Assembly (NCBI RefSeq): GCF_017744555.1
Contig: NZ_JAGIBD010000028.1
Span: forward strand, 1-44,424
Reading direction: 5' to 3'
Source of the DNA: Cellulomonas sp.
Lineage (GTDB): Bacteria; Actinomycetota; Actinomycetes; Actinomycetales; Cellulomonadaceae
Length of the DNA stretch: 44,424 nt
Shown here: positions 1-7,044 of the stretch, in pieces
How positions within the stretch are numbered: position 1 is the stretch's first letter
How the letters are laid out: each line of letters starts with the position of its first letter
Position numbers and translations under genes: made by a program
The notes under the pieces: generated by a model
What the model saw: only the letters and a program-made list of their open reading frames with translations
Told to the model about the DNA's origin: nothing
The model's database searches: none

Positions 1-55
1 TCAGGCGCGTCGCCGCGTCCCGCATCTCCTGGTACGACACGTTCAGGTTGGCCAT
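1..55 (-). CDS. WXG100 (ESAT-6-like) family protein, N-terminal fragment
   Basis: Only the first 18 codons are inside the window; the gene runs off the left edge. The start reads MANLNVSYQEMRDAATRL, which resembles the opening helix of actinobacterial WXG100 proteins, small helical-hairpin proteins exported by type VII (ESX) secretion. A strong GGAGG ribosome binding site lies about 6 bases upstream of the ATG. The WxG motif and the C-terminal export signal would be outside the window, so the family call rests on the N-terminus alone. No partner WXG100 gene or ESX component is visible here. Confidence 0.6.
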   Translation of the reverse strand, partial: MANLNVSYQEMRDAATRL

Positions 56-397
56 CGAAACCTCCACGCTCACCCCGGGCGCACCGGGTGCGGACCGGCG
101 CCGCGCGGGGAACGCTAACCGGCATCGCGAACGCCGACGGCGATTTGTCCACAACGTTCAGCCGCCTGGCCTTGCGCCTTCACCCGTTGCCTGGGCCTAC
201 AAGTGAACGGCGTCACAGCGGCGGGGCGGGCGGGTGCCGAAGAGCCCGGCCGGTCGCAACCCGCGCCGGCGCAACCCGAGCATCGGTGACGCACCGCGGT
301 CGCTGCCGGGTCCGTTGTGAGACGACGGACGCCGCCGCCCACCCCGTCCGGGGGCGGCGGCGTCCGCGTCGCCTGACGCCGTCGTCAGGCCGCGTCG
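56..397. other. Intergenic region between WXG100 gene and hydrolase
   Basis: This 342-base stretch holds no convincing gene. Short reading frames on both strands are arginine- and proline-rich and lack ribosome binding sites. It contains the upstream region of the WXG100 gene, read leftwards, and at 327-365 a GC-rich hairpin that can end transcription of the hydrolase gene. I see no RNA gene here. Confidence 0.5.
327..365 (-). terminator. Hairpin terminator downstream of the alpha/beta hydrolase gene
   Basis: A perfect 14-bp stem (GGACGCCGCCGCCC at 327-340 and its complement at 352-365) with an 11-base loop lies 32 bases beyond the hydrolase stop codon. There is no clear U-tract, as is common in high-GC actinobacteria. 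Confidence 0.65.
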
Positions 398-1114
398 TCA
401 GGCCGTCGCGTCGACGGCCGCGAGGATCAGCGCCGTGGTCTCGTCCGGGTGGCTGATCATGGCGACGTGCGAGCTGTCGACCTCGACGGTGGTCGCGCCG
501 GCACGCGCGGCCATCGCCCGGGCGGCGGCGGCGGGGATGAGGTGGTCCTGGACGCCGACGAGGTACCAGCTAGGCACCGTCTTCCACGCGGGCGTGCCTG
601 ACGGCTCGCTCAGGCCCGCGAGCGCTGCGGGGCGCTGCGACGCCGCCATGACCGCTGCGACGTCCTCGGGGAGGTCCTGGCAGAACGCCTGCGAGAAGAC
701 CGCCGGGTTGATGTACCCGTCCGCGTTCCCCTCCCCCGCACCCGGGAACGGACGGACGACGAACACCGGGCCGAGGTCAACGGGGTCGCCGCCGAGCGCG
801 AGCGCGTCGGCGACCGACTCGCCCTCCGCGAGCGCGAACGCCGCGACGTAGACGAGCGCCCGGACGTTGTCCGCCCCGACCGCCGCGTTGGTGATGACCG
901 CGCCGCCGTACGAGTGGCCGACCAGGACCACCGGGCCCTCGATCGTGCTGAGGAAGGACCGGACGTAGGCCGCGTCCGTGGCGATGCCGCGCAACGGGTT
1001 GGCGGGTGCGTACACCGGGAAACCCTGCGCCTGCAGGCGGGTGATCACACCGCCCCAGCCGGAGGCGTCGGCGAAGGCGCCGTGGACGAGCACGATGGTG
1101 GGCTTGTCGCTCAT
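398..1114 (-). CDS. Alpha/beta fold hydrolase (esterase-like)
   Basis: A 238-residue soluble hydrolase of the compact alpha/beta type. The N-terminus shows the oxyanion-hole strand VLVHGAF (8-14). The nucleophile elbow GHSYGG puts the catalytic serine at 68, and a late histidine lies in SSHVAMISHP near 217. The family covers salicylate-esterase-like and related small-ester hydrolases, and the substrate cannot be read from sequence. It is clearly paralogous to the hydrolase at 32561-33295: same length class, same serine position, shared LRG and GPVVLVGHSYGGAV blocks. It is transcribed alone, divergently from the VOC gene, with a 14-bp hairpin downstream. Confidence 0.85.
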   Translation of the reverse strand: MSDKPTIVLVHGAFADASGWGGVITRLQAQGFPVYAPANPLRGIATDAAYVRSFLSTIEGPVVLVGHSYGGAVITNAAVGADNVRALVYVAAFALAEGESVADALALGGDPVDLGPVFVVRPFPGAGEGNADGYINPAVFSQAFCQDLPEDVAAVMAASQRPAALAGLSEPSGTPAWKTVPSWYLVGVQDHLIPAAAARAMAARAGATTVEVDSSHVAMISHPDETTALILAAVDATA

Positions 1115-1268
1115 GGGTGATCCTCGGGGTCGTGGGGCGGGTGACGAGTCCCATCCGAGCGGATGCGCCGGCCGCGCAGATCACCCGCATGGGATGAACG
1201 GACCGCGCCGACCCGCACCCGGACGGGGCACGGGCCTGGATGTCGGTGGTCGCTGGAAGCATCCCGGC

Positions 1269-1628
1269 ATGAAGATCACCAAGCAGATCACCGTGTTCGA
1301 CGCTGCCGACCTCTCCGCCGAGAGCACGTTCTGGGCCGGGCTCCTCGGCGGCACGGTCGAGGCCGAGGACGACTGGCACACCGTCTTCGTCGACGGCGCG
1401 CCCCGGCTCGGCTTCCAGCTCGCACCGAACCACGTGCAGCCCGACTGGCCGGACGGTGAGCAGCAGCAGATCCACCTCGACCTGTACGTCGAGGACGTGG
1501 CCTCGGCGCACGACGAGGCGGTCGCGCTCGGCGCCCGCCTGCTGCGATCCGCCGACCTGACGGCCGAGGAGGGCTTCCAGGTGTACGCCGACCCTGCCGG
1601 GCACCCGTTCTGCCTCTGCTGGGGCTGA
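1269..1628 (+). CDS. VOC superfamily (glyoxalase/bleomycin-resistance fold) protein
   Basis: A 119-residue single-domain protein of the vicinal oxygen chelate type. Visible signs are FWAGLLGG near residues 19-26, the central IHLDLYVEDV block, and the terminal YADPAGHPFCLCWG, which is typical of glyoxalase-like proteins in actinobacteria. Such proteins act as small metal enzymes or antibiotic binders, and no substrate can be assigned. The ATG was chosen because the protein then begins directly at the first VOC strand (MKITKQITVFD), with a GGAAG ribosome site upstream. It lies 46 bases before dinB in the same direction but is separated from it by a LexA box, so dinB probably has its own promoter. 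Confidence 0.8.
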   Translation: MKITKQITVFDAADLSAESTFWAGLLGGTVEAEDDWHTVFVDGAPRLGFQLAPNHVQPDWPDGEQQQIHLDLYVEDVASAHDEAVALGARLLRSADLTAEEGFQVYADPAGHPFCLCWG

Positions 1629-1666
1629 CGGCGTCACCCGTCCGCGCACGGATGTCGGAGGTCGGG

Positions 1667-1682
1667 TCGAACATGTGTTCGT
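1667..1682. promoter_or_regulatory. LexA (SOS) box overlapping the dinB start codon
   Basis: The sequence CGAACATGTGTTCG at 1668-1681 is a perfect CGAAC-N4-GTTCG palindrome, the consensus bound by LexA in Gram-positive bacteria including mycobacteria. It covers the proposed GTG start codon of dinB. LexA bound here would block transcription, indicating DNA-damage induction of the polymerase. Confidence 0.85.
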
Positions 1683-2880
1683 GTCCGACGCACCCCGCAC
1701 CGCCGCCATCCTGCACGCCGACCTCGACGCGTTCTACGCCTCCGTCGAGCAGCGCGACGACCCCCGGCTGCGCAACCGGCCCGTCGCCGTCGGCGGCGGC
1801 GTGGTGCTCGCCGCGTCGTACGAGGCCAAGCGCTGCGGCGTGAAGACCGCGATGAGCGGACGCGAGGCGCGGATGCTGTGCCCGGACCTCATCGAGGTGC
1901 GCCCGCGGTTCGACGCGTACGTCGAGGCGAGCCGCGCCGTGTTCGACCTGTTCCACCGCACGACACCGCAGGTGCAGGGCGTGTCGATCGACGAGGCGTT
2001 CCTCGACGTCGCGGGCCTGCACCGCATCGACGTGCCACCGGTCGACATCGCCGCGCGCCTGCGCGCCCAGGTGCGCGAGGAGGTCGGGCTGCCCATCACG
2101 GTTGGCGTCGCTCGCACGCCGTTCCTGGCGAAGGTCGCGAGCCGGGTCGCGAAGCCGGACGGGCTGCTGCTCGTGCCGCCCGACGGCGAGGAGGCGTTCC
2201 TGCACCCGCTCCCGCTCGAGCAGCTGTGGGGCGTCGGCGACGTGACGGCCCGCAAGCTGCACGGGTACGGGCTCGTCACCGCGGGTGACGTCGCCTCGCT
2301 CCCCGAGCAGGTGCTCGCCGGGGCGCTCGGCCGGGCGGCGGGGCGGCACCTGTTCGCCGTCGTGCACGGTCGGACGCCCGAACGGGTCGTCACGGGCAAG
2401 GCCCGCGGCTCGATCGGCGCGCAGCGAGCGATCGGGCGGGGCCCGCACTCCCCCGAGTTCGTGCGGGCCGCCCTGCTCGGGCTCGTCGACAGGGTGTGCC
2501 GCCGGATGCGCAAGGCCCACCGGACCACGGGGACGGTCGTGCTGCGGCTGCGGTTCGACGACTACACGCGCGCGACCCGGTCGCGGTCGTTCCTGCACAA
2601 CACCACGTCCGGCGCCGACGTCGCCGCGGCGGCGGTCGCGCTGCTCGAGGCGGCGGAGCCGCTGATCCGCGAGCGCGGCGTCACGCTCGTCGGGATCGCG
2701 CTGACCCGGCTGGAGTCCGACGCCGTCGTGCAGCCCGCCCTGCCGCTCGACGGCCCGGACCTCGGGCAGCTCGACGCCGCGGTCGACGCGGTGTCCGAGA
2801 GGTTCGGCAAGGGCACGCTCGTGCGCGGCAGCCTGCTGCGGACCGGCGAGGGCTTCGCGGTGCCCCAGCTGCCCGACTGA
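1675..2880 (+). CDS. dinB: DNA polymerase IV (Y-family translesion polymerase)
   Basis: A 401-residue Y-family polymerase for translesion DNA synthesis. The metal-binding carboxylates are present in HADLDAF (D16) and SIDEAF (D106, E107). Helix-hairpin-helix and little-finger segments follow (WGVGDVTARKL, IGAQRAIGRG), as in DinB. QPALPL near the C-terminus may be a sliding-clamp contact. The GTG at 1675 is preceded by GGAGGT 12 bases away. An in-frame GTG at 1681 is the main alternative, and the LexA box at 1668-1681 covers both, so the transcript may have a very short or absent leader. A large bipartite hairpin ends the gene. Confidence 0.93.
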   Translation: MFVSDAPRTAAILHADLDAFYASVEQRDDPRLRNRPVAVGGGVVLAASYEAKRCGVKTAMSGREARMLCPDLIEVRPRFDAYVEASRAVFDLFHRTTPQVQGVSIDEAFLDVAGLHRIDVPPVDIAARLRAQVREEVGLPITVGVARTPFLAKVASRVAKPDGLLLVPPDGEEAFLHPLPLEQLWGVGDVTARKLHGYGLVTAGDVASLPEQVLAGALGRAAGRHLFAVVHGRTPERVVTGKARGSIGAQRAIGRGPHSPEFVRAALLGLVDRVCRRMRKAHRTTGTVVLRLRFDDYTRATRSRSFLHNTTSGADVAAAAVALLEAAEPLIRERGVTLVGIALTRLESDAVVQPALPLDGPDLGQLDAAVDAVSERFGKGTLVRGSLLRTGEGFAVPQLPD

Positions 2881-2906
2881 TCGTCGGCGCCCGACCCGCA
2901 GACGAC

Positions 2907-2947
2907 GACGCCCCGTCGCCGCTCGCGTCGAGCGGGACCGGGGCGTC
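2907..2947. terminator. Bidirectional hairpin terminator between dinB and symporter
   Basis: Two nested perfect stems: GACGCCCCG (2907-2915) with CGGGGCGTC (2939-2947), and inside it CCGCTCG (2919-2925) with CGAGCGG (2929-2935), separated by a 3x3 internal loop. It lies between convergent genes and can serve both. Confidence 0.8.
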
Positions 2948-2961
2948 GGCCGTGGAGGTCG

Positions 2962-4398
2962 TCAGGAGACGGCGACGGGCTCCCGGCGGTCGGACGCGAC
3001 GTCGTCGGACGCCGCAGACGGCACCTCGAGGGCATCGGCGTCCACGTCGTCCTGGAACAGGTCCTCCGCGGAGGCCGAGTCGTACTGCCGCTGGTCGAGG
3101 ATGCCCTCACGCTTCGCGACGACGGTCGGCACGAGCGCCTGACCGGCGACGTTCACCGCGGTGCGGCCCATGTCGAGGATCGGGTCGATCGCGAGGAGCA
3201 GCCCGACACCGGCGAGCGGCAGACCGAGCGTCGACAGCGTGAGCGTCAGCATGACGACGGCCCCGGTCAGACCGGCGGTCGCGGCGGAGCCCACGACGGA
3301 CACGAACGCGATGAGCAGGTAGTCGGTGATCGACAGGTGGATGCCGAAGATCTGCGCCACGAAGATCGCCGAGATCGCCGGGTAGATCGAGGCGCAGCCG
3401 TCCATCTTCGTCGTGGCGGCGAGCGGCACGGCGAACGACGAGTACGACCGCGGCACGCCGAGGTTCCGCTCGACGACCCGCTGCGTGAGGGGCAGCGTTC
3501 CGACCGACGAGCGCGACACGAACGCGAGCTGGATGGCGGGCCAGGCACCGCGGAAGAAGCTCGAGATCCGCAGCCCGTTGGTGCGCAGGATCACCGGGTA
3601 GACGACGAACAGCACGATCGCGAGGCCGGTGTAGATCGCGACGGCGAACGACCCGAGCGGCGCGAGCAGGTCCCACCCGTACGTGGCGACGGCGTGGCCG
3701 ATGAGGCCGAGGGTGCCGAGCGGCGCGAGGCGGATGACCCACCACAGGACCTTCTGCACGATCGCCAGCGCGGAACGGGTGACGGAGAGGAACGGCTCCG
3801 CGGCCTTGCCGGAGCGCAGCGCCGCGATGCCGACGACGATCGCGATGACGACGATCTGCAGCACGTTGAACGAGATCGACGTCTTCGCCGTCAGGTCGCC
3901 GCCGTCGCCCGGCGTGAGCTGCGTGCCGGCGCCGAGGCCGAGGAAGTTGCCGGGGATGAGCCCGTTGAGGAAGTCGAGCCACGACCCGGTCGTGCCGACC
4001 GCCTCCGCACCCTCGGTGCTCAGGGTCGAGTTCGCGCCGGGATTGAACACGAGGCCGAGCCCGATGCCGACGGCCACGGAGATCGCCGCGGTGATGGCGA
4101 ACCACAGGAGCGTCTGCCAGGCGAGCCGCGCGGCGTTGGTCACCTGCTGCAGGTTCGCGATCGACGTGACGATCGCGAGGAACACGAGCGGCGGCACGAT
4201 CGCCTTGAGCAGCGTCACGAACGACGAGCCGATGGTGTCGAGCGTGGTCGCGAGCCAGTTCGGCTCGCCGGACGCGGTGTCGCCCATCTGGAGGGCGACC
4301 CAACCGAGCAGCACGCCGAGCCCGAGGCCGAGCAGGACCTGGACGGAGAACGAGGGAAGCCGCAGCCGGCGCTGCTGCTTCGTGGTGGTGTCAGACAC
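2962..4398 (-). CDS. DAACS-family dicarboxylate/amino acid:cation symporter, candidate cystine transporter
   Basis: A 478-residue polytopic membrane protein of the dicarboxylate/amino acid:cation symporter family, which uses Na+ or H+ gradients to import glutamate, dicarboxylates, serine/threonine or cystine (TcyP). Family marks include LLKAIVPPLVFLAIVTSI, the serine-rich re-entrant hairpin region SRSSVGTLPLTQ and the substrate-site helix DMGRTAVNVAGQALV. The N- and C-termini are hydrophilic. The start is GTG, with AAAGG upstream. Family membership alone does not fix the substrate. However, the gene follows a cysteine-containing leader peptide ending 151 bases upstream, which suggests repression by cysteine and hence sulfur amino-acid uptake. 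A dicarboxylate role remains possible. A bidirectional hairpin follows the stop. Confidence 0.88.
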   Translation of the reverse strand: MSDTTTKQQRRLRLPSFSVQVLLGLGLGVLLGWVALQMGDTASGEPNWLATTLDTIGSSFVTLLKAIVPPLVFLAIVTSIANLQQVTNAARLAWQTLLWFAITAAISVAVGIGLGLVFNPGANSTLSTEGAEAVGTTGSWLDFLNGLIPGNFLGLGAGTQLTPGDGGDLTAKTSISFNVLQIVVIAIVVGIAALRSGKAAEPFLSVTRSALAIVQKVLWWVIRLAPLGTLGLIGHAVATYGWDLLAPLGSFAVAIYTGLAIVLFVVYPVILRTNGLRISSFFRGAWPAIQLAFVSRSSVGTLPLTQRVVERNLGVPRSYSSFAVPLAATTKMDGCASIYPAISAIFVAQIFGIHLSITDYLLIAFVSVVGSAATAGLTGAVVMLTLTLSTLGLPLAGVGLLLAIDPILDMGRTAVNVAGQALVPTVVAKREGILDQRQYDSASAEDLFQDDVDADALEVPSAASDDVASDRREPVAVS

Positions 4399-4452
4399 GA
4401 AGAGGCCTTTCAGGGCACACGGAGGCGTGCCGAGGTCTGGTGCGAGGGGGAC

Positions 4453-4499
4453 ACGTCACGCGGTGACGTCAGGTCGCCCGGCTCGCCGCGACGGGCGAG
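4453..4499 (-). promoter_or_regulatory. Attenuator hairpins between leader peptide and symporter
   Basis: In the 151 bases between leader stop and symporter start are two stems. ACGTCAC/GTGACGT (4453-4459 with 4463-4469) has a 3-base loop, and CTCGCC/GGCGAG (4482-4487 with 4494-4499) has a 6-base loop. Position and spacing fit a transcription or translation attenuator responding to ribosome stalling in the leader. Which pairing is the terminator and which the antiterminator was not modelled. Confidence 0.5.
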
Positions 4500-4549
4500 G
4501 GGCAGAGGGCCGTCGAGTGGCGGCCAGGTCCGGAACGGCGTCCGGCGGG

Positions 4550-4636
4550 TCAGCGACCCCGGCTGGGACGACAGAGCGCGCTGGCGACCCGGCGAAGGTC
4601 GACGCAACGGCACTCGGTCAGGTTCCACGTGCTCAC
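4550..4636 (-). CDS. Cysteine-type regulatory leader peptide (28 residues)
   Basis: A 28-codon reading frame starts at GTG with GGGAG about 10 bases upstream. Its core reads LTECRCVDLRRVASALCR, matching the pattern of actinobacterial leader peptides (xRxVDLxRxASALC) seen ahead of sulfur and cysteine genes. Cysteines are at residues 9, 11 and 22. When cysteinyl-tRNA is scarce, ribosomes would stall here and change folding of the downstream RNA, releasing expression of the next gene. The gene controlled is the DAACS symporter 151 bases downstream. A likely sigma-70 promoter lies about 66 bases upstream. The peptide itself probably has no function. Assignment rests on the motif and position; the cysteine specificity is inferred. 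Confidence 0.75.
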   Translation of the reverse strand: MSTWNLTECRCVDLRRVASALCRPSRGR

Positions 4637-4701
4637 GTGGTGCAGCTCCCAGGGTGGTGTGGCGCGAGCCGCCCTTGCATGACGGCCGCACATCGCAACA
4701 C

Positions 4702-4729
4702 AGGGTAGGCAGACGATTCTTCCCGTCAG
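4702..4729 (-). promoter_or_regulatory. Probable promoter of the leader peptide-symporter unit
   Basis: Read on the minus strand, CTGACG (4729-4724) and TACCCT (4707-4702) are separated by 16 bases, a reasonable -35/-10 pair. Transcription would begin near 4695, giving a leader of about 60 bases before the peptide start. Confidence 0.45.
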
Positions 4730-4859
4730 GAACGGCGACGGGCCGATGAGACCGACGTCACGTCGACCCACCGGCCCCGCCCCGCCCTGCCCCGCACCGC
4801 ACGTCGCCGAGGACGCCAGACCATGCTCGCCCCACTCGCGACGGGCGCCCCGCTCGCGG

Positions 4860-5249
4860 TCAGGCCGTCCGGCTCCGGCGCACGAGCACCACGCACACGA
4901 CGACGAGCACCACGGCGACCGCGACGAACGGCCACGGGCTGAGCTGGTCGGCGCACGTCGTGTCGACACCGCTCGTCGTGCAGACCCGCCCCGGGCCGGA
5001 CCGGTTGAGCCACGCGAGGTACAGCGGCGCGGCGGCGAGCCCGCCGATCGCGCCGAGAGCAGCCGACCCCCGCAGCGCAGGCACGCGCAGTCCCACGATC
5101 ACGAGGACGACCGCGACCGCGAGGAACACGACGCCGATCGTCAGGAGCCCCGCCACGCCGAGACCCGCGAGCGCTCCGACGAGCACCCACCACCCGTACG
5201 CCCACGGCGCGACCCGAGCCGTCCGGACCTCATTCACCTGGTCGACCAT
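4860..5249 (-). CDS. Small four-helix membrane protein, unknown function
   Basis: A 129-residue protein with about four hydrophobic segments (roughly residues 14-33, 36-53, 60-78 and 104-122). A loop before the last helix contains two cysteines (VCTTSG, TTCADQ), and the C-terminus is basic (RRSRTA). I recognise no family. It is the third gene of an operon: its ATG lies 7 bases after the lipoprotein gene stop, and its ribosome site (GAGGA) sits inside the end of that gene, so the two are probably translationally coupled. It may anchor or help export the secreted protein and lipoprotein encoded upstream, but this is inference from position only. Confidence 0.7.
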   Translation of the reverse strand: MVDQVNEVRTARVAPWAYGWWVLVGALAGLGVAGLLTIGVVFLAVAVVLVIVGLRVPALRGSAALGAIGGLAAAPLYLAWLNRSGPGRVCTTSGVDTTCADQLSPWPFVAVAVVLVVVCVVLVRRSRTA

Positions 5250-5256
5250 CGCGCTC

Positions 5257-5790
5257 TCATTCCTCTTGTTCCGACGGATAGAACGTGACCCGCCATTCCG
5301 CCGACGGCGTGCGGGCGAGGTGGAGCAGAAAATAGGGGGACGACGATTTCTCGTCGTGCTCCTCGATGCATTCTGCGTCCGGCGGGGAATCTCCGGGGGC
5401 ACCCGACGCGCTGCGGCACAGCCGACCGACGAACGTCACGGTGGCCGAGTCCCCCGACGACTCGACGGTACCGAGCGCGACGTCGCCCCACACCCGCGGC
5501 GTGACGCCAGTCCCGTCGCCGAGCGCGAGCGCCTGGACCATCCCCTCCTCGCCCGGGAGCACGTACTGCGCGGCGGACGTGAAGTCGCCGCGCGCGACGT
5601 CGACCATGTACCTCAGCGCGACGTCGCCCGGGCTGCCGGGCGCGGCCGTCACGGGCGCAGCCGACGCGGACGGCGTGTCGCCGTCGGGTGCGGCCGAGCA
5701 GCCGGCGAGTGCCATCACGACGAGCGTCCCGAGGACGCCCGCCGCCCGGCGGACGGCTGCATGCCGTCCGCCGGGCAGGTCGAGCCGCAC
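5257..5790 (-). CDS. Lipoprotein, unknown function (possible NTF2-like fold)
   Basis: A 177-residue lipoprotein precursor. A basic start is followed by a hydrophobic stretch and the lipobox ALAGC, placing the lipidated cysteine near residue 31, then a Ser/Ala/Pro-rich linker. The mature part begins ALRYMVDVARGDFTSAAQYV, a pattern seen in small NTF2-like lipoproteins, so that fold is a low-confidence suggestion. The C-terminal part has two cysteines (RLCRS, AECIE). The GTG start, one base after the upstream stop codon, was chosen because it places the signal sequence at the N-terminus; an earlier in-frame ATG would add 32 arginine-rich residues. It is the middle gene of a three-gene operon. 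Confidence 0.72.
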   Translation of the reverse strand: MRLDLPGGRHAAVRRAAGVLGTLVVMALAGCSAAPDGDTPSASAAPVTAAPGSPGDVALRYMVDVARGDFTSAAQYVLPGEEGMVQALALGDGTGVTPRVWGDVALGTVESSGDSATVTFVGRLCRSASGAPGDSPPDAECIEEHDEKSSSPYFLLHLARTPSAEWRVTFYPSEQEE

Positions 5791-5791
5791 G

Positions 5792-6823
5792 TCAGAACGG
5801 GTACGACGCGCCGGTCGCGTCACCGTGGTGCACGAGGTTGGTGCACGCGCCGCTCTTGCTGTCGCTCCAGGACCACGACGACGCACCGGTCTTCTTCCCG
5901 GTCACGGCGTCCTTGTGGTAGAAGTCCGCCTGCGAGCTCGTCGGGAAGCCGCACGCGGCCCAGCCCGTCGGGCCGAGGACCGCGACGACCCACTTGGCGA
6001 AGCTCGTGTTGCGGAAGTGCACGTTGCCGGTGATCTTCCAGCCGCCCGTGACCGAGCCGAACGGTGCGGACGAGCTGACGATGTACGTCTTGTCGAGGCA
6101 CACGCCGCCGATGCAGCCCTTGAACGAGTCGCGCGAGACCGCCCAGTTACGCCACGAGGTGCTGGTCCACCGCAGGCCGGCCTTCTGGGTGCTGATCGTG
6201 ATGTTGATCGGGTCGATCCACGACGTCTTGAGATAGCGCTGGTACACCGTGGTGGCGAGCGTCGTCGACGAGAACGTCCGCGAGGTGGTGACCGGGTCGG
6301 TGGAGGCGATCGGCGCGAGGCTCGAGGTCGTCGAGCGGCTCACCTCGCCGGTGACGCCCGTGAGCGTCGCGAGCTGCGCGTCCGTCACGGGAGCCGTCAG
6401 GAGGGTCGACTCGCAGGTCGCCGGGTTGTACGCGACCTCCTCGGTGTACGTCGCGCGCTTGTCGCCGGCGGCAGCGCTGCCCGACCCGGAGTACGTGCAC
6501 GCGCCGTCGGCGTCCCGGACGCCGACGACCGTCGTGGTCGTGCCGGTCGCCCCGACCGTGCTGAGCGAGGAGTCGTAGTGGACCCACCCGTCGGCCGAGA
6601 CGGTGACGCCGACCTTGCTGGTCTCGGCCGTCACCGCCGGTCCGGAGACGCTCTCGTTGCTGGTGACGGTCTCGCTGCTGATGATCTGGGCCGGTGCCTC
6701 GTTCGAGTCGTCGACGGCCTGCGCCGAGGTCGTCAGGCCGAGACACGCCACCATGGCGGCCCCGACGGCCACGGTGACGGAGGTGGCGCGACGACGGGTC
6801 GTGCGCGCACGGGAGTGCGACAT
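5792..6823 (-). CDS. Secreted protein, unknown function
   Basis: A 343-residue exported protein. An arginine-rich N-terminus is followed by a hydrophobic core and a cleavage site after AQA (about residue 36). The mature protein is Thr/Ser-rich with little charge in its first half (GTTTTVVGVRDADGACTY). The C-terminal half has paired cysteines (KGCIGGVCLDKT, WAACGF, GACTNL), suggesting disulfides in a beta-rich fold. No catalytic or binding motif is recognised. The ATG lies next to a GGGGG ribosome site. It heads an operon with a lipoprotein and a membrane protein, and its 221-base upstream region holds two perfect palindromes and is less GC-rich than its surroundings, so regulation is likely. 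Confidence 0.75.
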   Translation of the reverse strand: MSHSRARTTRRRATSVTVAVGAAMVACLGLTTSAQAVDDSNEAPAQIISSETVTSNESVSGPAVTAETSKVGVTVSADGWVHYDSSLSTVGATGTTTTVVGVRDADGACTYSGSGSAAAGDKRATYTEEVAYNPATCESTLLTAPVTDAQLATLTGVTGEVSRSTTSSLAPIASTDPVTTSRTFSSTTLATTVYQRYLKTSWIDPINITISTQKAGLRWTSTSWRNWAVSRDSFKGCIGGVCLDKTYIVSSSAPFGSVTGGWKITGNVHFRNTSFAKWVVAVLGPTGWAACGFPTSSQADFYHKDAVTGKKTGASSWSWSDSKSGACTNLVHHGDATGASYPF

Positions 6824-6902
6824 TCATGCCCCCTGGATTCGGTTGTGATGCAGGGAAATCTGCGGGGCGAACGTATCGGCGGGCTCGTTCCGGGGACAAG
6901 CC

Positions 6903-6917
6903 TTGTGCTGAGCACAA
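6903..6917. promoter_or_regulatory. 15-bp perfect palindrome upstream of the secreted-protein gene
   Basis: TTGTGCT-G-AGCACAA, 86-80 bases from the start codon at its nearest edge, is a perfect dyad suited to a dimeric regulator. No matching regulator gene is adjacent. Confidence 0.4.
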
Positions 6918-6982
6918 TGGCGCTGCTATGCGGCCCGGCGTGTCGCAGGAAACGCCGGGAAGAGCGCAGTGTCGGCCCGATG

Positions 6983-6999
6983 AATTGTCGACGACAATT
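6983..6999. promoter_or_regulatory. 17-bp perfect palindrome in an AT-richer patch
   Basis: AATTGTCG-A-CGACAATT is a perfect dyad about 160 bases upstream of the secreted-protein gene and just beyond the thiolase terminator. It sits in one of the few AT-rich patches of the window, typical of a promoter or operator. Confidence 0.4.
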
Positions 7000-7018
7000 G
7001 CAAGTTTCAACGAAAATA

Positions 7019-7034
7019 CTGGACGACGGTCCAG
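7019..7034 (-). terminator. Intrinsic terminator after the thiolase gene
   Basis: On the minus strand, CTGGAC-CGTC-GTCCAG is followed directly by TATTTTCG. This 6-bp stem with a U-rich tail, 11 bases after the thiolase stop, is one of the few classical rho-independent terminators here. Confidence 0.7.
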
Positions 7035-7044
7035 AAAGTCCGCC

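Noticed and set aside
1152..1165. CATCCG-AG-CGGATG inverted repeat between hydrolase and VOC genes as an operator
   Set aside because: Arms of six bases in very GC-rich sequence are expected by chance, and nothing else supports it.
3337..4749. A 470-codon frame antisense to the symporter and leader region
   Set aside because: Repetitive Glu/Arg/Asp composition without any recognisable domain; the symporter strand is clearly coding.
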